Below, one piece after another: positions 45,003 through 52,319 of a DNA stretch of 64,000 nt. The first letter of the stretch is position 1; each line of letters opens with the position of its first letter. The stretch is taken from assembly GCF_946479885.1 (NCBI RefSeq), contig NZ_CAMLHM010000013.1:1-64000 (forward strand). Reading direction: 5' to 3'. This DNA is from an uncultured Devosia sp. Its GTDB lineage: Bacteria > Pseudomonadota > Alphaproteobacteria > Rhizobiales > Devosiaceae. Made by a program: the position numbers and the translations under genes. The notes below the pieces were generated by a model that was not told the DNA's origin, searched no databases, and saw nothing but the letters and a program-made list of their open reading frames with translations.

Positions 45003-46127
45003 ATGACCAAATCGCTGCTGCACAGGCTGATCGCTGGGGCGCTGACCATATCCATGGTGCTGCTGCCCACCATCGAGACCCAGGCCGCCGCCGCTCGCAT
45101 CAAGGATATCGTCGATTTCGAGGGTGTGCGCGAGAACCAGTTGGTCGGCTATGGCTTGGTCGTCGGCCTCAACGGCACCGGCGACAGCCTCAACAATTCG
45201 CCTTTCACCAAGCAGTCGCTGCAATCGATGCTCGAGCGGCTCGGGGTGAATACGGCCGGCGAGAACGTCCGTACCGCCAACGTGGCCGCCGTGATGGTGA
45301 CCGCCAACCTGCCCCCCTTCGCAACGCAGGGTTCCCGCATGGATGTGTCGGTCGCCGCACTAGGCGATTCTGACAGCCTGCAGGGCGGCACCTTGCTGGT
45401 GACGCCACTGCTCGGCGCCGACGGCGAAGTCTATGCCATCGCGCAAGGCCCCGTCGCCATTAACGGCTTCAAGGCAGAGGGCGACGCCGCCACGATCATA
45501 TCGGGCGTTCCCACCACCGGCCGCATCTCTTCGGGTGCACTGATCGAGCGCGAGATCGAGTTCCACCTCGGCAGCCAGACCTCGCTTCGCCTGGCTTTGC
45601 GCAACCCCGACCTGACCACGGCCCGCCGCATCGCCCTGGCCGTCAACGACTTCATCGGCGCCCCCACGGCCACCCCGGAAGATCCGGCCACGGTGCGGCT
45701 GACCCTGCCCAACGGCTTCAACGGCAACATCGTGGACCTGCTGACCGATATCGAGCAGCTCATGGTCGAGACCGACCAGACGGCCAAGATCGTCATCGAT
45801 GAAAACTCGGGCATCATCGTCATGGGCCGGGACGTGCGTGTGTCGAGCGTTGCCGTCGCCCAATCCAACCTGACGGTGACCATCGCCGAGGACCCGACCG
45901 TGGTGCAGCCCAACCCGCTGAGCCTGGGCGTGACCACGACCGAGGCCAACACCAATCTCAATGCCAATCTGTCCGAGACCGCACTGACGATCGTCAACGA
46001 GTCCGTGACGCTGCAGGAACTGGTGGATGGCCTCAACGCCCTGGGCATCTCGCCACGCGACCTGATCGCCATTCTCCAGGCGATCAAGGCCACCGGTGCC
46101 CTGCAGGCCGAGATCGAGGTGCTGTGA
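45003..46127 (+). CDS. flgI: Flagellar P-ring protein FlgI
   Basis: 374 residues from ATG 45003 (GGGGA upstream); a frame extending further left is not conserved. A signal peptide spans about residues 1-30. FlgI forms the P ring in the peptidoglycan layer. Family markers: ARIKDIVDFEGVRENQLVGYGLVVGLNGTGDSL, NVAAVMVTANLPPFATQGSRMDVSVAALGDS, SLQGGTLLVTPL and the C-terminal VTLQELVDGLNALGISPRDLIAILQAIKATGALQAE. It heads an operon with a rod-binding protein and a FlgN-like gene, read from the sigma-54 promoter at 44929-44945. Confidence 0.97.
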   Translation: MTKSLLHRLIAGALTISMVLLPTIETQAAAARIKDIVDFEGVRENQLVGYGLVVGLNGTGDSLNNSPFTKQSLQSMLERLGVNTAGENVRTANVAAVMVTANLPPFATQGSRMDVSVAALGDSDSLQGGTLLVTPLLGADGEVYAIAQGPVAINGFKAEGDAATIISGVPTTGRISSGALIEREIEFHLGSQTSLRLALRNPDLTTARRIALAVNDFIGAPTATPEDPATVRLTLPNGFNGNIVDLLTDIEQLMVETDQTAKIVIDENSGIIVMGRDVRVSSVAVAQSNLTVTIAEDPTVVQPNPLSLGVTTTEANTNLNANLSETALTIVNESVTLQELVDGLNALGISPRDLIAILQAIKATGALQAEIEVL

Positions 46128-46447
46128 TGCTGCAAACCATCAAACAGCCGGGCTCGACCCTTACCCCAAGCGAGATCGCCAAGGTCCGCCAGCAGGCCGA
46201 GGATTTCGAAGGCGTGTTCCTCAATACGCTGACCAAGGAACTCTTCTCCTCCATCAAGACCGACGAAAGCGTCATGGGGGGCGGCTTCGGCGAAGAAACC
46301 TGGCGCTCCATGCAGTCCGAACAGCTTGCCGCCAACATGGCGCAGAATGGCGGGCTGGGCATTGCCGAACAACTCCTGCCCGACCTGCTCGCCATGCAGG
46401 AAGCGGCCAACAACCAGAACACCATCTTGCCGGGAGCCTATAAATGA
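46127..46447 (+). CDS. Rod-binding protein (FlgJ N-terminal domain type)
   Basis: A 106-residue protein whose ATG overlaps the flgI stop (TGATG). The core AKVRQQAEDFEGVFLNTLTKELFSSI...GGGFGEETWRSMQSEQLAANMAQNGGLGIAEQLL is the rod-binding domain found at the N terminus of FlgJ. The muramidase half of enterobacterial FlgJ is missing, as is usual in alphaproteobacteria, where a separate lytic enzyme opens the peptidoglycan. It acts as a scaffold or cap for rod assembly. Its TGA overlaps the next start (ATGA). Confidence 0.85.
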   Translation: MLQTIKQPGSTLTPSEIAKVRQQAEDFEGVFLNTLTKELFSSIKTDESVMGGGFGEETWRSMQSEQLAANMAQNGGLGIAEQLLPDLLAMQEAANNQNTILPGAYK

Positions 46448-46911
46448 CCGCAGCCGCACGCCTCGCCGCACTCGACAGCCTGCCGGCCGACGAACTGTGC
46501 CGCATGGCCGAGATCGCCCTGGCCGCCCTGGTCGATGTCATGAACCAGGAGACCACCCTGCTCCGCGCCGGCCATATGCGGCAGGCCAGCACCCTGACGC
46601 CGGAAAAGACGCGACTGGCACAGGACTATGTCGGCTTTGCCCGCTCGGTGCAGCGCCAGAACGCGCGCCTCAAGGCTCAGGCCCCCGCAGCCATCGACCG
46701 GCTCCGCCTCGGTCATGAGCGCCTCGCCACGCAGATGGCGGAGAATTTACGTGTGCTGGCAACCGCCCGTATGGTGACCGAAGATCTGCTCACAGATGTC
46801 GCCAAGATCGTGGGTCAACAAAACAAGGCCAAGACTTACGGACGTGGTGGCGCCATCACAGCAGACCCGGCAGCATCGGCCCGCGGCATCGCAGTCAACC
46901 GGGCACTTTGA
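46444..46911 (+). CDS. FlgN-like flagellar protein
   Basis: 155 residues, largely helical: AARLAALDSLPADELCRMAEIALAALVDVMNQETTLLRAGHMRQAS, TPEKTRLAQDYVGFARSVQRQNARLKAQAP. The conserved pattern of an N-terminal helix ending in a 'E-x-x-x-L-R' turn followed by a 'LTPEK' motif is like FlgN-type hook-associated chaperones, which hold FlgK and FlgL before export. The assignment is by pattern and context (third gene of the flgI operon, start overlapping the previous stop). The Gly/Ala-rich tail after about residue 120 is not distinctive. Confidence 0.6.
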   Translation: MTAAARLAALDSLPADELCRMAEIALAALVDVMNQETTLLRAGHMRQASTLTPEKTRLAQDYVGFARSVQRQNARLKAQAPAAIDRLRLGHERLATQMAENLRVLATARMVTEDLLTDVAKIVGQQNKAKTYGRGGAITADPAASARGIAVNRAL

Positions 46912-47014
46912 TTTAGACTCAATTTACATCAATTGCGGAGAACGGCGGTAATCGGGAGGAAATCGCGGTAGGTTTACGGTGCCCACTGGCATTCGTGGAT
47001 GCAAGGACAGCGTC

Positions 47015-47359
47015 ATGATCACCGCAATCACGGCCGATCCGCTTTCTACAGGCAGCGTCGGCCTTTCAAGTTATCGCCCCAGGCCCGTCGACGGGGAGCG
47101 CAGCGTGCTGCCTGACAGCACCCCTCCTGCGCCGAAAAATTCCAGCTCCAGTGACGGCGGACAATTCCCCCGCAAGGACCCGCCCGCCGAACCGGCGCCG
47201 GAGCCAGATCGCTACGGCGCCGCCTCCATGTTCGCGGCCGCCGTTATTGCCGGCAAGATGCCGCCTGCGCCCACCACTATAGAAGAGCTGATCATGCGCA
47301 TCGGCTCGATCCCGTTGCCCCCCGAATCCGAGGCGCGGCTCAAGGATCTGATTGCCTAG
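47015..47359 (+). CDS. Hypothetical protein in the flagellar region
   Basis: 114 residues if started at ATG 47015 (MITAITADPLSTGSVGLSSY). A Pro/Ser-rich N-terminal half (DSTPPAPKNSSSSDGGQFPRKDPPAEPAPEPD) leads to a short conserved-looking C terminus, APTTIEELIMRIGSIPLPPESEARLKDLIA. No family recognised, no membrane segment, no signal peptide. Position between the flgI operon and the flagellins suggests a flagellar role, and a strong terminator follows at 47401-47427. A small non-structural regulator or chaperone is possible but only a guess. Confidence 0.55.
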   Translation: MITAITADPLSTGSVGLSSYRPRPVDGERSVLPDSTPPAPKNSSSSDGGQFPRKDPPAEPAPEPDRYGAASMFAAAVIAGKMPPAPTTIEELIMRIGSIPLPPESEARLKDLIA

Positions 47360-47400
47360 GTTAATGGCTCCTGACCGGACCAAACCCGCGCCGACAAGCG

Positions 47401-47427
47401 AAAGCCCCGGATCTCCGGGGCTTTTTG
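47401..47427 (+). terminator. Rho-independent terminator upstream of flagellin 1
   Basis: AAAGCCCCGGA-TC-TCCGGGGCTTTTT, a strong hairpin with a T-run, 40 bases after the preceding ORF. It isolates the flagellin genes from the flgI operon. Confidence 0.88.
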
Positions 47428-47479
47428 TTTTTGGACGCCGTACTATCGAGCGCAATTTGCCCAAATATTCATCAGCCGC

Positions 47480-47494
47480 TTAATCCTTCTTTAG
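47480..47494 (+). promoter_or_regulatory. CtrA-like box (one mismatch) upstream of flagellin 1
   Basis: TTAA-TCCTTCT-TTAG, one base from TTAA-N7-TTAA, 76 bases before the flagellin 1 ATG. The leader after it carries a small hairpin, CCTC-AGGAA-GAGG near 47520-47532. No sigma-54 element was found for this gene. Confidence 0.4.
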
Positions 47495-47569
47495 AGCCTG
47501 TCGGATGAGGATCGCCCTGCCTCAGGAAGAGGCGTTTTAGTTTGCGTAATCCTAGAAAAGGACTCTCAA

Positions 47570-49378
47570 ATGGCCGACATTTCTCTTTCCAAAGCCGTCC
47601 GCTCCAACCTGCTCTCGCTGAAGGGCACTGCGGACATGATGGCTTCGACCCAGAACCGCCTGTCCACCGGTAACAAGGTGAACTCGGCTCTGGACAATCC
47701 TTCCAGCTGGTTCACTGCACAGGGCCTGTCCAACCGCGCAAGCGACCTGGGCTCCCTGCTCGACTCCATGGCCAACGGCGTCAAGACGCTTGAAGCCGCT
47801 GACAATGGCCTCACCGCCATGACCAAGACCCTGGAATCGATGCAGTCGACCCTCCGCCAGGCTCGCCAGGACAAGTCCTTCCAGACCACTTCGATGACGG
47901 TTGACTCCGCCACGGTTGGTACTTCGGCTGCCGAAAACCTGACCTTCAGCGGCGGTGCATTCACCGCGGCCAAGTCGGTTTCGATCCACAACGGTACCAA
48001 GTCCGGCAACAATGGCTTCGTTGGCGGCAATGGTCGTCTCGGCTTCGCCGGCACTGTTACCCTTCAGGCAACCAGCCTCAATGGCAACGCTGCCGTCTCT
48101 GTTGCCCTGGTCAAGGGCGACACTGCCGAGACTTCGGCCGAGAAGATCAACACCGCGCTGAATGGCGTTGCCGGCGGCAATGGCGGCGTCAAGGCGACCG
48201 TTGTTGATGGTCAGCTCAAGCTCGAAAGCTCCAAGGGCGAATCCCTGACGCTTGGCGGTACGGCCGCCCAGTTCGCCGGCCTGTCCGCTGGTGCCGCGAC
48301 TGCCAATACCGACGCGACCCTGGTGGCCGCCGGTGGTACCGACTGGTCCGCTGCCGATCCGGACATGTCTGCCCTCAACGGCAAGACCGTCACCTTCACC
48401 AGTGAAGGCGGCGACACCGCTAGCTACACCTTCACCAACGCTGCTGCCGGCCAGAAGGCTGCTCTCGTTGCCGCTGGTGCCACTGCCGGTTTCACGCTTG
48501 CCGGCGTTGCCGGTGGTGTGAACTTCACCCGTGACGACGGTCGTAACTTCACCGTCGATACCAGCGACGCGGCACTTGGTACCGCTCTGGGTCGTGGCGC
48601 CACCACGACGACGACCTCGACCAACGGTGTCATCTCTTCGGGCACTGTGACGGCCGTCAACCAGACGTTTGCGGTCAAGAGCGTTGACGCTCTCGTCAGC
48701 GAAATCAACGCCAACACCGACCTGACCGGCAAGATCCGCGCTTCCAACGACAACGGCAAGCTGCGTATCGAAAACCAGTCGACCAAGGCGCTGGAAATCG
48801 CCGGTGCTGCTGGTGGTGCCGTTACCGGTGCTGCCCTCGCACTGACCGAAGTTGCTGGCAACACGGTCCGTGCTGGCCTGGCCGATCAGTTCAACGAACT
48901 GCGCGACCAGCTCGACAAGCTCGCCGACGACGCCTCGTTCAACGGTATCAACCTGCTGCGCGGCGACAAGCTGGCCATCACCTTCAACGAAACTGGTACG
49001 TCGTCGATCGACATCCAGACCGATGACGGCGAGACCATCAACTCGGCAAACCTGGGTGTCTCGACCACCCTGAAGGCATCGGACCTCGACAGCGATGACA
49101 CCATCGACGGCGAACTGTCCAAGCTGAAGACGGCTCTCAACGACGTGCGTTCGCAGGCTTCGAGCTTCGGTTCGAATCTCTCGATCGTGCAGAATCGCCA
49201 GACCTTCACCAACTCGATGATCAATACGCTGGAAGACGGTGCTGGTAACCTGACCCTGGCCGACATGAACACCGAAGCGGCAAATCTGCTGGCTCTGCAG
49301 ACCCGTCAGTCCCTGTCGCAGAACTCGCTGTCGCTGGCCAGCCAGGCCGACCAGTCGATCCTGCAGCTCATCCGCTAA
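47570..49378 (+). CDS. Flagellin 1
   Basis: 602-residue filament protein. N-terminal D0/D1 (MADISLSKAVRSNLLSLKGTADMMASTQNRLSTGNKVNSALDNPSSWF) and C-terminal D1/D0 (SSFGSNLSIVQNRQTFTNSMINTLEDGAGNLTLADMNTEAANLLALQTRQSLSQ) regions are canonical and lack cysteine. The large middle (about residues 110-470) is Ala/Gly/Thr/Asn-rich and surface-exposed in the filament; at 602 residues the protein is larger than typical rhizobial flagellins (about 300-400). The next gene is a same-length paralogue. Within the middle a 299-bp stretch (48104-48402) is base-for-base identical to its partner. FlbT and FlaF, encoded downstream, are the expected post-transcriptional regulators. Confidence 0.96.
   Translation: MADISLSKAVRSNLLSLKGTADMMASTQNRLSTGNKVNSALDNPSSWFTAQGLSNRASDLGSLLDSMANGVKTLEAADNGLTAMTKTLESMQSTLRQARQDKSFQTTSMTVDSATVGTSAAENLTFSGGAFTAAKSVSIHNGTKSGNNGFVGGNGRLGFAGTVTLQATSLNGNAAVSVALVKGDTAETSAEKINTALNGVAGGNGGVKATVVDGQLKLESSKGESLTLGGTAAQFAGLSAGAATANTDATLVAAGGTDWSAADPDMSALNGKTVTFTSEGGDTASYTFTNAAAGQKAALVAAGATAGFTLAGVAGGVNFTRDDGRNFTVDTSDAALGTALGRGATTTTTSTNGVISSGTVTAVNQTFAVKSVDALVSEINANTDLTGKIRASNDNGKLRIENQSTKALEIAGAAGGAVTGAALALTEVAGNTVRAGLADQFNELRDQLDKLADDASFNGINLLRGDKLAITFNETGTSSIDIQTDDGETINSANLGVSTTLKASDLDSDDTIDGELSKLKTALNDVRSQASSFGSNLSIVQNRQTFTNSMINTLEDGAGNLTLADMNTEAANLLALQTRQSLSQNSLSLASQADQSILQLIR
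48104..48402. repeat. 299-bp tract identical between the two flagellin genes (copy in flagellin 1)
   Basis: Identical, base for base, to 50105-50403 in flagellin 2. It is bounded on both sides by mainly synonymous differences (48103/50104 and 48403/50404). A second identical block covers about 48008-48061. The perfect tract against diverged flanks is the mark of recent gene conversion. Confidence 0.85.
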
Positions 49379-49408
49379 TCCGGAAAAAGCCTTACAGGTC
49401 AAAGAATT

Positions 49409-49441
49409 GGGGCGGGTCGCAAGACCCGCCCCTTCTCTTTT
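49409..49441 (+). terminator. Rho-independent terminator after flagellin 1
   Basis: GGGGCGGGTC-GCAA-GACCCGCCCC followed by TTCTCTTTT, 31 bases beyond the stop codon. The two flagellin genes are therefore separate transcription units. Confidence 0.88.
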
Positions 49442-49486
49442 GCACCGCTGCTTCTCCACGGCCATTATGGTTTATGACCCGTCAAC

Positions 49487-49502
49487 TGGCATGGTTAACG
49501 CC
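49487..49502 (+). promoter_or_regulatory. Candidate sigma-54-like element upstream of flagellin 2
   Basis: TGGCATGGTTAACGCC keeps GG-N10-GC and the TGGCA left element, though the right element is weaker than at flgI/flgF/flgE. It lies 70 bases before the ATG, the same spacing as those promoters, but it overlaps a perfect CtrA box, so only one of the two readings may be real. A partial GGCA-N5-TGCA dyad lies at 49555-49567, just before the ATG. Confidence 0.4.
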
Positions 49503-49509
49503 CCTTTAA
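49495..49509 (+). promoter_or_regulatory. Perfect CtrA box upstream of flagellin 2
   Basis: TTAA-CGCCCCT-TTAA, exact match to TTAA-N7-TTAA, 61 bases before the ATG and overlapping the right half of the sigma-54-like element. Confidence 0.65.
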
Positions 49510-49570
49510 CGAACCGCTGTTAACACTTCTTACTAGGGGGCCAAGAAGGCCCAGGGCAAGGATTGCATAA

Positions 49571-51379
49571 ATGTCGGATATCTCCCTTTCAAAGGCCGTT
49601 CGGTCCAACCTGCTCTCGCTGAAGGGCACCGCCGAGATGATGGAGACGACGCAGAATCGTCTCGCCACTGGCAACAAAGTGAACTCGGCTCTGGACAATC
49701 CTTCCAGCTGGTTCACCGCCAAGGGCCTCACCAACCGCGCCAGCGACCTGGGCTCGCTGATCGACTCCATGGCGAATGGTATCCAGACATTGGAAGCCGC
49801 CGACAATGGCCTCACCGCCATGACCAAGACCCTGGAATCGATGCAGTCGACCCTGCGCCAGGCGCGTCAGGACAAGTCGTTCCAGACGGCCTCCCTGTCG
49901 GTCGACCCCACCGTCGTCGGCACATCCGCAGCCGAGAACCTGACCTTCAGCGGCGGCGCATTCACCGCCGACCAGTCTGTGTCGATCCACAACGGCACCA
50001 AGACCGGTAACAATGGCTTCGTTGGCGGCAATGGTCGTCTCGGCTTCGCCGGCACTGTTACCGTGCAGGCCACGAGCCTCAACGCCAACGCTGCCGTCTC
50101 CGTGGCCCTGGTCAAGGGCGACACTGCCGAGACTTCGGCCGAGAAGATCAACACCGCGCTGAATGGCGTTGCCGGCGGCAATGGCGGCGTCAAGGCGACC
50201 GTTGTTGATGGTCAGCTCAAGCTCGAAAGCTCCAAGGGCGAATCCCTGACGCTTGGCGGTACGGCCGCCCAGTTCGCCGGCCTGTCCGCTGGTGCCGCGA
50301 CTGCCAATACCGACGCGACCCTGGTGGCCGCCGGTGGTACCGACTGGTCCGCTGCCGATCCGGACATGTCTGCCCTCAACGGCAAGACCGTCACCTTCAC
50401 CAGCGAAGGCGGCGACACGGCCACCTACACCTTTACCAACGCCGCTGCAGGCCAGAAGGCCGCGCTCATTGCTGCTGGCGCCACCGCCGGCTTCACCCTG
50501 GCTGGCGTAGCCGCTGGTATCAACTTTACCCGTGACGACGGTCGTAACTTCACCGTCGATACCAGCGACGCCGCCCTGGGCACTGCCCTGGGCCGTGGCG
50601 CCACCACGACGACGACCTCGACCAACGGTGTTATCTCTTCGGGCACCGTGACCGCCGTCAACCAGACGTTTGCGGTCAAGACCATCGATACGCTGGTCAG
50701 CGAGATCAACGCCAATACCAACCTGACCGGCAAGATCCGCGCTTCCAACGACAACGGCCGGCTGCGTATCGAAAACCAGTCGACCCAGCCGCTGAAAATC
50801 GCCGGTGCTGCCGGTGGTGCAGTCACAGGCTCCGCCATCGCCCTGACCGAGATTACCGGCAACTCGGTTCGCGCCGGCCTGGCCGATCAGTTCAACGAAC
50901 TGCGCGACCAGCTTGATAAGCTCGCCGACGATGCCTCGTTCAACGGTATCAACCTGCTGCGCGGCGACAAGCTGGCCATCACCTTCAACGAAACCGGTAC
51001 GTCGTCGATCGACATCCAGACCGAGGACGGGGAAACGATCAACGCCTTCAACCTGGGCGTACCCACCCAGCTTGAAGAAAAGCAGCTCGACAGTGACAAC
51101 ACCATCGACGGCCTGCTGACCGACGTGAAGGCGGCGCTGGACCAGGTCCGCTCGCAGGCTTCGACCTTCGGCTCGAACCTGTCGATCGTGCAGAACCGCA
51201 AGGCCTTCACGACCTCGATGATCGATACGCTGGAAACCGGCGCCGGCAACCTGACGCTGGCCGACATGAACACCGAAGCGGCTAACCTGCTGGCTCTCCA
51301 GACTCGCCAGCAGCTGTCGCAGAACTCCCTGTCGCTGGCCAGCCAGGCCGACCAGTCGATCCTGCAGCTCCTGCGCTAA
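49571..51379 (+). CDS. Flagellin 2
   Basis: A 602-residue paralogue of flagellin 1, same length and offset by 2,001 bases. N terminus MSDISLSKAVRSNLLSLKGTAEMMETTQNRLATGNKVNSALDNPSSWF; C terminus TFGSNLSIVQNRKAFTTSMIDTLETGAGNLTLADMNTEAANLLALQTRQQLSQ. Differences are concentrated in scattered residues of the core and the region at about 485-520. It has its own promoter region with a perfect CtrA box and a terminator, so expression can differ from flagellin 1. Multi-flagellin filaments are usual in alphaproteobacteria. GAG-free leader: the ribosome site is CAAGGA. Confidence 0.96.
   Translation: MSDISLSKAVRSNLLSLKGTAEMMETTQNRLATGNKVNSALDNPSSWFTAKGLTNRASDLGSLIDSMANGIQTLEAADNGLTAMTKTLESMQSTLRQARQDKSFQTASLSVDPTVVGTSAAENLTFSGGAFTADQSVSIHNGTKTGNNGFVGGNGRLGFAGTVTVQATSLNANAAVSVALVKGDTAETSAEKINTALNGVAGGNGGVKATVVDGQLKLESSKGESLTLGGTAAQFAGLSAGAATANTDATLVAAGGTDWSAADPDMSALNGKTVTFTSEGGDTATYTFTNAAAGQKAALIAAGATAGFTLAGVAAGINFTRDDGRNFTVDTSDAALGTALGRGATTTTTSTNGVISSGTVTAVNQTFAVKTIDTLVSEINANTNLTGKIRASNDNGRLRIENQSTQPLKIAGAAGGAVTGSAIALTEITGNSVRAGLADQFNELRDQLDKLADDASFNGINLLRGDKLAITFNETGTSSIDIQTEDGETINAFNLGVPTQLEEKQLDSDNTIDGLLTDVKAALDQVRSQASTFGSNLSIVQNRKAFTTSMIDTLETGAGNLTLADMNTEAANLLALQTRQQLSQNSLSLASQADQSILQLLR
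50105..50403. repeat. 299-bp tract identical between the two flagellin genes (copy in flagellin 2)
   Basis: Identical to 48104-48402. See that copy for bounds. Third-codon positions, which differ often elsewhere in the pair, show no difference in this tract. Confidence 0.85.
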
Positions 51380-51405
51380 ACGCTCCGTTCAGGACGAAAT
51401 ACCTC

Positions 51406-51438
51406 GAAGGCGGGCCATGTGCCCGCCTTCATTGTTTT
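51406..51438 (+). terminator. Rho-independent terminator after flagellin 2
   Basis: GAAGGCGGGC-CATGT-GCCCGCCTTC followed by ATTGTTTT. It separates flagellin 2 from flbT-flaF, which must have their own promoter or depend on read-through. Confidence 0.86.
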
Positions 51439-51496
51439 CGCGTTGGTGGCGAGCTAGACCAATCAGGACGAGTTACGAGTCGCGGAGGCTGGCAGA

Positions 51497-51922
51497 ATGG
51501 CACTCAAGGTGGAACTGAAGCCTGGCGAAAAGCTGCTGGTGGGCAATTGCATCATCACCAATTCGGACCAGCGCACCCGCCTCTTCATCGAGGGACGCGC
51601 GCCGATCCTGCGGGAAAAGGACATTCTCACGTCCGAGACGGCGACCACGCCCGCCAAGCGCATCTACCTGGCGGTGCAGCTCATGTATATCGACGAGGAT
51701 CTAGACACAGCCAGGACCGCCTACACCGCCCTGTCGAGGGACTTTCTCGAGGCTGTCCCGTCGGCTCTGGACATCATTAACCAAATCAATAACGAGATAT
51801 TAACTGGGGCTCTGTACAAAGCTCTGAAGGCCGCTCAACGGCTGACAGAGTACGAACAGGAACTGCTTTCCCATGCATCAGCAAGGCGCACAAGCCTACC
51901 AGCAGACGACGAAGATCGTTGA
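51497..51922 (+). CDS. flbT: Flagellin mRNA regulator FlbT
   Basis: A 141-residue protein starting at ATG 51497 (MALKVELKPGEKLLVGNCIITNSDQRTRLFIEGRAPILREKDILT), which is the FlbT signature, followed by RIYLAVQLMYIDEDLDTARTAYTALSRDFLEAVPSA. In Caulobacter FlbT binds the 5' leader of flagellin mRNA and destabilises it while the hook is incomplete; in Brucella it can act positively. A coupled overlap of 50 bases with flaF links the two regulators. It follows both flagellin genes directly, which fits its targets. Confidence 0.94.
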   Translation: MALKVELKPGEKLLVGNCIITNSDQRTRLFIEGRAPILREKDILTSETATTPAKRIYLAVQLMYIDEDLDTARTAYTALSRDFLEAVPSALDIINQINNEILTGALYKALKAAQRLTEYEQELLSHASARRTSLPADDEDR

Positions 51923-52247
51923 GTCGGCCCGGGAGCGTGAATCGGCGCTCCTGATGAAGGCAGCCGCCGGCCTGCAGCGGGTGAAGGACGAGTGGGCAAC
52001 CGGCACCGACCAGGATCTCAAGGCCGCACTGACCTTCAACCGCAAGATCTGGACCATCTTCATGGCCGCGGTGACCAAGGAAGATAGTGCCCTCCCCCGT
52101 GAAATCCGTCAGAACATCGCCAATCTGGGCATGTTCATCATGAACCAGACCCGCGAGATCCTGTTGGACCTCAATCCGCAGCCACAGCAACTCGATGTGC
52201 TGGTCCGGCTCAATCGCCAGATCGCCGCTGGCTTGCGCGGTAACTGA
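51873..52247 (+). CDS. flaF: Flagellin regulator FlaF
   Basis: 124 residues from ATG 51873, inside the end of flbT (50-base overlap, AGGA upstream). The sequence QQGAQAYQQTTKIVESARERESALLMKAAAGLQRV, FNRKIWTIFMAAVTKEDSALPREIRQNIANLGMFIMNQT is typical of FlaF, which in Caulobacter is needed for flagellin translation, acting opposite to FlbT. A bidirectional terminator follows at 52268-52300, shared with the converging flgL operon. Confidence 0.93.
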   Translation: MHQQGAQAYQQTTKIVESARERESALLMKAAAGLQRVKDEWATGTDQDLKAALTFNRKIWTIFMAAVTKEDSALPREIRQNIANLGMFIMNQTREILLDLNPQPQQLDVLVRLNRQIAAGLRGN

Positions 52248-52267
52248 ACGCAAATTCCCGAATGACA

Positions 52268-52300
52268 AAAAACCCCCTCGGCGACGCCGTGGGGGTTTTT
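52268..52300. terminator. Bidirectional terminator between flaF and flgL
   Basis: AAAAACCCCC-TCGGCGACGCCGT-GGGGGTTTTT: perfect outer arms with an A-run on one side and a T-run on the other, so it can end both the rightward flbT-flaF and leftward flgE-flgK-flgL transcripts. Confidence 0.85.
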
Positions 52301-52319
52301 GTTTGCAGCCCGTTCGGCG

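Noticed and set aside
47500..47550. Possible sigma-54 promoter for flagellin 1 (AGGCGTTTTAGTTTGCG)
   Set aside because: GG to GC spacing is 11 bases, so it does not fit GG-N10-GC.
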